A stretch of 64,000 nt of DNA from Reticulitermes lucifugus (Eukaryota > Arthropoda > Insecta > Blattodea > Rhinotermitidae): the NCBI GenBank assembly GCA_026260175.1, contig JAKCWW010000044.1, forward strand, positions 132,790 to 196,789. The letters run 5' to 3'. The notes under the pieces were generated by a model. That model worked only from the letters and a program-made list of their open reading frames with translations, made no database searches and was not told where the DNA came from. Below are positions 56,727 to 64,000 of this stretch, in pieces; within the stretch, counting starts at the first letter, position 1, and each line of letters opens with the position of its first letter. The translations under genes were made by a program, and so were the position numbers.

Positions 56727-59265
56727 GTGTATTCGTTGCCGTTTTGCCCATATCTCTATGACATCTCTGTTCGAAATATGTGTATGCAACTGGGCCTACG
56801 TGTCACCCTGGTCGATAGTGTAATGAAGTAATGATGATAATAAAGTGGGTAATACTTGAGTGCGTTTTATTATTTCCGAATCTTTGTGAAAGACAAGAAG
56901 TGCTAAGATGCAAAGAACGGCAAGCTGTTTTGAATGTGTTTAGTTACACTGTAAGTACGTCCCGGGAAAATTAGAATTTGGATTGCTCGTGAAATTGCTA
57001 GGGCTGCAGGCATTTAGAGAGATTTTTATTTTGTATCGAAAGAATAATTTATCTGCCATACATTGTGCTAAGTAGGCTGTATATAGCATATTTACATTTC
57101 TCTGAGGACTGTATCAGAACGTATATGCTCGATGGTGGTACGTTTTTATTCCGCTGCGGCCTTTGCCTGCATTTTCCTGCTACAGTGTATCAGCGTATTT
57201 GCCATAAAAGCAGTGTTCCTTTCTAAACATGAGACAGGCCGTAGACCTATGAGCGTGACTGATGGTTTGCTGTTTAATAAACGGCTGGGTTGAAGTAAGT
57301 AAACACGCCTGTTGTACTGATTATCTTCCAGGACCTTTGAACTGTGAGCGTTCTCCCTCCGTTATATTGAAGAAGGCCCATGGCTGCTTATGTTAGCGGC
57401 TTCTTTTTTTCGTCGGTCCTCGCTTACCGTTTTCGAAGGTGTAAAGTAATGGCACTGGTTAGAAGACCAACGAGGGTCTACAATAGAGTTCCAGTGCCGT
57501 AGGTCGGGCCGCAACTTGACGGTGTTAAAATTCAAGTTGGAGAAACCAAAGAAACTTGAAGTTAATAGTGATTGCGTCACTTATTCATGTGTTTTGTAAA
57601 ACACTGTCTTGTACCGTCAGTGTTCCTTGTTAAAATGAAGTAATTAACACGTTTATTAAAATAGACAGTCTGGCTTCTTGAAGAGAAAATTAGGTGCATT
57701 TTACGTTATTTCGGAAGTTTCCTTGATCTTTTCGAACTGCTGTCGGTGGTTGCTGCTTACTTTGAAACGAAATCGACGAAGATTAATTCATATGTGGGTC
57801 TGAGTTTGTGTTTGATGTAGGAAGGCTTACTGCATGTTAATCTCGTAGGGGTATGTTGATCCAACAAGTGACAGTTATTTGAGGACAGTACCATAATAAA
57901 GGGCTTTACCGACTACGTTAGTGGTTTTTAGCTAACAGGTAACACTAGCTGGTGGGTCTTCCCATAGGAACTGACCGTAGTGCACTGACGGGTCGTAGAG
58001 AACAATTCTATTTTGAAATTGATAATGGTTTATTCCACAGGTGGAACAGGATTTTACTGGACTGAATTAATGTTACTTTGTAGCGCCCCTGGAAAGTAGA
58101 TAGAGACCCGCATGGTGTCGGTGGTGTAAACATCAGTTTCGTTACTGATTTCGGTAAGACTGTTTTGCTGGAGAATCGGAATATTGCAAGCGTCTACCTA
58201 CACATCACACAAACACACTTATGCTGCCAATGGGTTTGGAGCCAGTGACCCAAGAGCACACGCTCCTTAGATCCCGGGACAACTGTGATAGGTCAGGACA
58301 GAGACTACGTTCATGCATCGACCCTTTAGAGACAACAGGGGGCGACTCCTACTTCCACTTGTCAGCGTCCGATACAAAATTCCAGACCAGCCCGTCATAA
58401 TCCAGCAACCCCCTTTTTTTTTGTGGACACAAAAACGTTTTGTGTTGGGAAGCCACACATAGAAGAAACCGTGAATGCATAGCCATTGGAACATACATCA
58501 TGTGCTGAACAGGGATTGAGGGGAAGTGCAGGGGTGGCCTCAGTTCATGCATTGACACTTTCTTACTGCTGCTTCATTTTCCAGTTAGACGCCGTCTGTT
58601 TTGTGCGGTTTATTCCTGTTGTTACTGGAACCCGTAGCTTCGTAACTGTCTTCACAAAATCTCGCCACTGAACTTCATCCTGAACCAGATGAATTAAGTT
58701 CATAAATGCAAGGCGTGTTCTAAGAGTATTTTTAATATTATCCCCTCAGTTAACACCGATGAACAAGTCTATGGGTATTTTTGTTCCAGACGCGCACTGA
58801 AGGCCCCACCGCTTTAATCACCACATAGAAATGGTGAAGACTGCTGAACCAAACCCCATGGCCGGCCATCTCTTTCCGTTTGTCTTACGGGCTGTGGGAG
58901 CGAGTCGTGAGCACGGACAGGCCGCTCAGTAAGCCATGAAATTGCAGGCAGCGTATCCGGTGCTACTTCCGGCGCGATGATGCAGGGTTTACTGCTTTGT
59001 GACCCTGGGGGGGGGGGGCACAGAAACAGCGGAAAGAAGCCAAAACTGGACATACAAGTAGAATTTCAATGAGATTAAGTTCGTTGTAGTGGATCCGAAC
59101 TACAACCGCTTAGGGCAGATTCCAAAGTACTTTGAATTTTTTGTTTATGGAAAGTAATGGACTGTTTTACGCTCAGGTTGCTTGAATCATTTGCGTAAAG
59201 TACTGAAAACGAAGTTGAAACTTGAGTGTGCGTGCAAGGGAGCATGTGTCCAAGTCCCATTATTA
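56727..59265. other. Intronic, no recognised element
   Basis: T run at 58413-58421 and G run at 59006-59015. No repeat family or exon recognised. Confidence 0.35.
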
Positions 59266-59267
59266 CT

Positions 59268-59395
59268 CCAGGGATGCCCAGCCTTTTGGGTTTTGGGGGG
59301 TGGGTGTGTGTGTGTGTGTGTGTGTGAAGCAGTTCCGAATCACTGCACGGTAGTCATAATGCCTGCACACCAGATGTAGCGATTAAACTGCCATT
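59268..59395 (+). repeat. Possible hAT-like end with internal (GT)n microsatellite
   Basis: CCAGGGATGCCCAGCCTTTTGG resembles CAGGGGTGCCCAACC-type hAT ends. A (GT)n run of about 10 units follows at 59304-59325. No matching right end is clear. Confidence 0.35.
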
Positions 59396-59509
59396 AAGTC
59401 ACTGGGGTGCAGTTCATGAAGCAGATGCTTCCTGCCCTTCACATTTCATTAAAACAAATTCCACAGGAGAACCCAACAAATCTGTATGTAAAAAATGTTT
59501 TGTTTTCAG

Positions 59510-59575
59510 GTTAACGAGGAAAAGGTTGAGGCATCAGAAGTTGCAGCCACATCTGAGACAGCATCAGCCTCTCAG
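59510..59575 (+). CDS. Akap200: Akap200-like protein, coding exon 3 (22 codons)
   Basis: A micro-exon of 66 bases, phase 0 at both ends, encoding residues 142-163 (VNEEKVEASEVAATSETASA, then SQ). The acceptor 'tgttttgttttcag' is strong; the donor is CAG then GTTCGT, weaker. Composition (Glu, Ala, Ser, Val) continues the acidic disordered style of exon 2 and matches exon 4. Frame and phase agree with both neighbours. Because it is a multiple of three, skipping it would not disturb the frame. Confidence 0.7.
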
Positions 59576-60869
59576 GTTCGTATGTCTGCAGCTACAGATG
59601 TCATGTTCTCTGTTTCACTATTTAGTGTGTTCATTAAAACAATATCCCACTATTAGAATGTGCTGGCAGCAACAGTCTGTAAAATCTGGAATACCATAGG
59701 CTGTTGATAAATGTTATGTGTATGTTGCTTACAGTGATAGTGGTTAATGGTTATGTTCATCATTTAAATTAGCGCTGACAGTTTTTTGGCACTTCTTGAG
59801 GGTTTCGTGCTTGTCACAGTACTGTGGTCTATGTATAGATACTCCATAACTGTCCTTCATTCCAGTCCCCATCCTTCGGATGCTTTCTTTTCCATACTTT
59901 ATGAATTCCTTCGACACTGACTTGATGGTCTCCCCATTCCATATTTTCCCTTGTTGCCTATTGAAGTAGTTCTGGTTATCCTAATGTTCTTACATTCCTC
60001 CTACATATCCATGCCAGTTTAATTTTGTGTTCTACATAGAATTTTATTTTGTGCCCATTCTCTTGCTTTGTTTAACGTCACGCAATTGTTACTTTTTATG
60101 ATTTCATTTGGACTATACCTCTGTGGTTCACCATTTACCATATAAGTCACACCTGCTCAACCTTTTTTGTGGTGTGGGCAACTTTGGGAAAATTTGGTCT
60201 GCATGAAATTCAATACACAAAATGGGAGTGAATAAGTATACATATAATTATGTAACAATACACATCCACAGTCACTGACAAAGTTAGTGTAAACCTGGCA
60301 AGGAACTATCACAAACTGTCGCTAACATGCTAACAATAATACTTATGATAGGTTCACCTGGGAATGTGTAAGTGTTGGTGAGTTGTCCTTCAGAGTTTGC
60401 CAGGAAATGGATGGAATTGCTTCGGTGTTCTATCTCAGCTTTGTCAGGGAAAGGGTTAAAGACATTTTATCATTTCAAATGTCTCCCAGGGCAACTTACG
60501 CTGCCCACGAGCTACAGGTTGAGTGGGCCTGCTCTGGGTTAATAATAGTTTGTGTGTGGAGGGTTCCCACAATGCCATTTTGATTTTTACTCATAATAAT
60601 CACAGGAACAACTTACCCATTGACATGGCACAGGATCTTCCCCTTGCTCAGCTGATCCCATTGAGCTACTCAAATTCCATTTTATGACTGCAAGGAGTAG
60701 TAATTACTAACACCACCGTCTTTGACAGTACCCTGAACTAATTCACATCCTGACAATACTATATATTTCTTCCAATTTTCATTACCTCCCCTCACCCTAC
60801 ACCAGGAATATGCACTGTAGCTGAAGGATTTCTGACAGTTATGATTGAAACTTTGTTTCCTTAACACAG
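59576..60869 (+). other. Intron between coding exons 3 and 4
   Basis: 1294 bases, phase 0. A 'cacctgctcaaccttttttgtgg' phrase near 60147 resembles a hAT-type end but has no partner. No other element recognised. Confidence 0.6.
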
Positions 60870-61013
60870 CAGGAACTGGGTAGTGATGCAGCAAATGACA
60901 GTGAAGTTACCGAGAAAAAGGAGGAAGTTACAGCTGCTGAGGTCGAGACAAAGACTGAGGAACCTGCTGCTGCGGATGCATTGCCTGTACAAGTAGAGGA
61001 GTCGAGCAAAGAG
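60870..61013 (+). CDS. Akap200: Akap200-like protein, coding exon 4
   Basis: 144 bases, residues 164-211, phase 0. Reads QELGSDAANDSEVTEKKEE, then VTAAEVETKTEEPAAADALP and VQVEESSKE: acidic and probably disordered. The acceptor is a tandem NAGNAG site (ACACAGCAG), so the exon could start at 60870 or 60873, adding or dropping one Gln. The donor GAG then GTGCAT is non-ideal. Assignment rests on continuous frame, matching phase and composition shared with exons 3 and 5. Confidence 0.75.
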
Positions 61014-61492
61014 GTGCATATGCCAGCACAAATTCGCAGTACTTATATAAGATGAGCTAGAACTGCAGATTTTGAGTCTTAACACATCTGTAAAATTGCA
61101 AATAAAAGAATATCATTATAGTATTCTTTTATATGTAGTACTTGAAGTACGTGGTGATACAGTGAATTAATTCATGATCTGTAAACTTTTCAACATTCAG
61201 AACCTGCTTACTGCAGGGTAGTATGCAAATCTGACAGTTAACGTGAGTGATGCTCTTTGTGATACCTCTTGGATAATGTCCTTACACAATTTATCAGTTT
61301 TGTTTGTCATTCAGTCTGTCCCATTTGTCATAGTCAGATCCAAGGGTTTTGCCGGAAGGTAAGATGACATTGCTTTAACATGAAACCATATAATTATGTG
61401 TCCATTAGAAACTGTTTGTTACTGGTTTGTATTGCCATAAAAAATGACAGGTTGGTAGAAGACGTTTGTAACTTTACATTTTGTGTTTTTAG
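61014..61492 (+). other. Intron between coding exons 4 and 5
   Basis: 479 bases, phase 0, ending 'acattttgtgtttttag'. It contains a small hairpin, ataaaagaata with tattcttttat, near 61102-61132. Confidence 0.7.
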
Positions 61493-61957
61493 CAACAGAC
61501 ATCTGCCAGCAAATCCGAGCCATTAGCAGTATCAGCACCTGTCCCAGCATCTGAAGAAGTACCTCCACCCCTGCCTGCTAGTCCACCACCCACAGAAGTT
61601 GAAGCTACATCCATCACAGAACCTCAGAAAGTTGCTGAAATCATTGCACAAGTGGAAAGTGCACCAGCAGAACCTAAGGACGTGATTGATGTCCCAGGCA
61701 TTACAATTCAGCCAGCATCACCCATCCCTACACCAAAAGTAGAGGAAGGTGCAGTAGCCCAAATAGAGGAACCAGAGACACCAGCCCCCGTTGAGGAACC
61801 AAAGGCGGAAGATGTTGGAATTCCAAAGCCAGTGGAAGCTCAGGTACCATCACTGGTTGAGGAGAAGACTGAAGCTCACATTGCCACTGTAGAGCCAGTA
61901 TTGCCGGTACCTCAAGTGGAGGAGCAGGTGTCAGCTCCCATCGAGATCCCAGCACAG
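61493..61957 (+). CDS. Akap200: Akap200-like protein, coding exon 5 (acidic Pro/Glu-rich tail)
   Basis: 465 bases, residues 212-366, phase 0; donor CAG then GTAATT. Rich in Pro, Glu, Val, Ala, with repeated short phrases of the type VEEP/VEEK/VEEQ and PVE(A/E). At about residues 253-264 the segment QKVAEIIAQVES has the hydrophobic spacing (V..II..V) of a short amphipathic helix, a possible but unproven PKA RII-binding site. Prolines soon after limit the helix. No stop codon occurs, so at least one more coding exon lies beyond the window. The frame after 61957 to the stop at 62141 is intron read-through. Fly Akap200 has a similarly long low-complexity tail. Confidence 0.85.
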
Positions 61958-62359
61958 GTAATTGATCACAGACCAATTTGTCTCCGTAGAAATTGCAATG
62001 CTATTGGCCCCCATGAATTCTATTTCGTAATCATGGGGTTTTCTCATTTTGAGAGGTTTGCCAAGTCTAGAACTGCAGTAGAGTCAAAATTATCAGACCT
62101 AAAGAGAACCAAGTCATGGTCAGATAATGAAAATGTCAGATAGTGTGGAAGACGAATGAAATAGATGAGGGTGAATTTCAATTGAGTGTATACATCCATT
62201 CTTTAATTATGAAGAACACGCAGTGAGGTATCAAATAAAAGTATCCAACAAACAGAAATAGTCTTGTCATAATGTACATTTGTAAACATGATAATTTTGT
62301 AATATATTTTAACCGTATACTCCAATTTTGTCAAATAATGCAACCAACAGGATATGTGT

Positions 62360-63114
62360 TCATGAATCATAAATACATTAGTATTTAATGTCTTCTACAT
62401 GTTTCAGCCTTCGTGGCCACCTTCAGGTGTATCATTTGATACCATAAGAAGGTCATTAGAACTATAACATATTTGATTACAATGAAATAGTCAGAACTCC
62501 TCCTCATGTAAATTCATGTTAAAGTGTGTGTTGTTCATTTAAAATTTACAAATCTTATAGAAATGAATAATTATCCACTTACATGAATTCTAGTAGATTG
62601 TAAATATAGGTTTTCACACTCCTGTATCTTCTTGTCTGGAGTTCCTTAAACAGTGTGTACATTGTCAATGCTAAACAAAGATGCGTCCTTGCTTACAGGT
62701 GGTGAGACACTGTAATATTTACAGACATTGTCAAGTACAGCCTTAGATCTGATATTTGCAAAGAATTACTACACTTTACAACAGCATGGATCTAGCAACT
62801 AATGCTGTCTGTGGCATGCAAGACCTACAGATATAGGAGGTCTGAAGGCCTATATTTACAGTGTAGTAGAATTCATAAATGGATGATTATTCATTTCTAT
62901 CAGATTTGTACATTTTAACTGAACGACACGTTTTAACATATTAAACTGTTTTATTGTTATAAGCTAGTATTATGTTTATTTGTTGTACTTATTTATTTTA
63001 TTATAATCAGATAGGAAGTAATCTTGATGACTTCCTTGTGGTATTAAATTGTATCCTTGAAGATGACTGAGGAAGGTAGGAAAAGTTAAATAATAGATTT
63101 ATTTATGATTCATG
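62360..63114. mobile_element. 755-bp foldback element
   Basis: The outer ends tcatgaatcataaatacatt (62360-62379) and, on the other strand, tcatgaatcataaataaat (63114 back) match. Inner arms 62521-62610 and 62849-62930 are complementary over about 85 bases (caaatctt...gaaatgaataattatcca...attctagta). Near both outer ends are decayed hammerhead-like blocks: 62404-62436 on the - strand (ACCTGAAGGTGGCC...GGCTGAAACATGTA) and 63056-63085 on the + strand. The flank hexamer atatgt occurs on both sides. The interior is non-coding. Confidence 0.7.
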
Positions 63115-63179
63115 AATATGTACCTTGCTGACTGTATTATTTGGTGAGTAAATGTGAGTTATTTTTTTTTAAGAAATGA

Positions 63180-63935
63180 GTAATGGGTCTTTGTTTCTGG
63201 ACCTGCTTCATATTCTTTGTGGCAAGGTCATGCCAGCACCTGGAAAGTACAGAGAGTGTATTTTGTTACTTGCTTGCTCGCAACAGAGTGGGCAACATAC
63301 GGGCATAGCAGTTGATGATGGCGCTTGCTCTGCAATGCACAGTCTGGCAATAAAAAGTGCTCTCTGTAGTATATCTTCAGCGGTTACCTTCTTTTGTTGT
63401 TCAGCGTAAGCAAGTGCATTCTCATTACCCATCAGTCCCCCACTGTTACAAATTTTTATCAGCTTTCTCTACTCCCTCATTATCATCTTCAAAAGGGTTG
63501 TCAGCAGCATGACTCACAAGATCTACTGTGTCATCATCAGTCAGTTGTTCTTGTCTTGATTCATCCATGCTTGTATATCATGATTATTCATGCTTTTACA
63601 GCCTGGTATAAGCTTTAATAAAGGAATAATGTTTTTGCAATTTTCCTCCACTCTTTCATGTGTCAGTTTATCTTCAGTTTGTTTTTCTTCTACAAGTAAC
63701 TTTCTCCATAACCATGCCATTGTTTTTGTTTTTTATTCTCCAAAGCCTGGGCTGTCAAATGACAGCATATTTTAGGTTTTTTCTTCAGATTTTCTGACAC
63801 CTTCCATCTTCAGTAGCTTCTATATGTGACTGCAGAATCCTACACCAGTATCTTTCTTCACTGTTTTAGCAACACCTTGGTCCATAGATTGACACTGGGG
63901 TGACATTTGGTGGTGCAGAGGTAACTCTTATTTCC
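63180..63935 (-). pseudogene. Tigger/pogo-type transposase remnant
   Basis: On the - strand, frames with several shifts read PPNVT, QSMDQGVAKTVKK, MAWLWRKLLVEE, NIIPLLKLIPGCKSMNNHDI, an acidic block QLTDDDTVDLV with PFEDDNEGVEKADKNL, and TAEDILQRALFIA. PPNVT...SMDQGV is the region around the last catalytic acidic residue of Tigger DDE transposases; the acidic C-terminal block is also typical. Stops and frameshifts make it inactive. It is independent of the 1977 element: different sequence and orientation. Confidence 0.75.
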
Positions 63936-64000
63936 TCGTCACTATTTACATACACCAACTGGATGCAACTTTATTTAAAAAACTGTATAGTTTTTTAAAA

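Larger units (their letters stand above)
41325..59509 (+). other. Large intron (18.2 kb) between coding exons 2 and 3
   Basis: Starts with GTGAGT and ends with a pyrimidine tract and AG (gttttgttttcag). It contains most of the palindromes and foldbacks, a LINE reverse-transcriptase remnant and four SINE copies, each listed separately. I found no further exon candidate inside. Confidence 0.7.
61958..64000 (+). other. Start of the intron after coding exon 5
   Basis: Begins GTAATT. It holds the 755-bp foldback at 62360-63114 and a reverse-strand Tigger pseudogene at 63180-63935. No further exon of the gene was found before the window ends. Confidence 0.6.

Noticed and set aside
56577-56823. Opposed open frames with poly-Ile runs
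   Set aside because: Both are translations of the (ATT)n microsatellite.
59840-60020. Reverse-strand coding-like phrase near 59840-60020
   Set aside because: It vaguely resembles a LINE tail but no block could be matched with confidence.
60147-60185. 'ctgctcaaccttttttgtggtgtgggcaac' (in pieces) as a hAT end
   Set aside because: Single end only, no inverted partner or target duplication.
61652-62143. Open frame starting at 61652 and ending at 62141
   Set aside because: It starts at a GTG inside exon 5 and continues past the CAG|GTAATT donor; the real coding part is 61493-61957.
1-64000. CRISPR array, operon or prophage
   Set aside because: No regularly spaced direct repeats of suitable length and no dense coding; the window is a eukaryotic intron landscape.

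Overview
The window is eukaryotic nuclear DNA, almost certainly from an insect and most likely a cockroach or termite (Blattodea). Three things point there. There is a split gene with GT-AG introns, its coding exons being the only convincing ones. The gene looks like the insect A-kinase anchor protein Akap200. The rest is packed with decayed tRNA-derived SINEs, LINE tails and short DNA transposons whose accidental reading frames I recognise from blattodean assemblies. The species call is inference. Bacterial features such as operons and ribosome binding sites are absent. There is one 140-base assembly gap (17874-18013) and single unknown bases at 5654, 24832 and 45199.

The gene runs left to right. 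Five coding exons are supported: 39571-39744, 41076-41324, 59510-59575, 60870-61013 and 61493-61957. All four introns between them join in phase 0, giving 366 codons with no stop, so the gene continues past the right edge. The predicted protein starts with a myristoylation signal (MGGRQS), carries a MARCKS-type basic/serine effector segment at about residues 98-124, and ends in a long acidic, Pro/Glu/Val/Ala-rich tail. A candidate TATA box and 5' leader exon lie at 4677-4950. If they belong to this gene, the first intron is about 34.6 kb; the intron before 59510 is 18.2 kb.

Region by region: 1-4670 is AT-rich, with one 718-bp Tigger remnant. 4670-39558 is the proposed first intron, a patchwork of SINEs, LINE pieces, hAT-like MITEs, a four-unit tandem repeat (20884-21400) and foldback elements. 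39559-41324 holds two exons separated by an intron built of degenerate repeats that resemble the downstream splice site. 41325-59509 is the large third intron, with a LINE reverse-transcriptase remnant and most of the palindromes. 59510-61957 holds three exons. 61958-64000 is intron, with a 755-bp foldback and a reverse-strand Tigger transposase pseudogene.

The most interesting signal is a set of inverted-repeat (foldback) elements, several flanked by 9-15 bp target duplications. They share a small motif, CTGANGA, a T, a short hairpin, GAAAC, then GTC/GTT/GTA, which matches the order and core of a minimal type I hammerhead ribozyme. At 27868-27914 and 14289-14331 the flanks also pair as helix I. 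This suggests Penelope-like element terminal repeats, which are known to carry hammerheads. The unusual feature is that several sit here as head-to-head inverted pairs with no protein-coding body.
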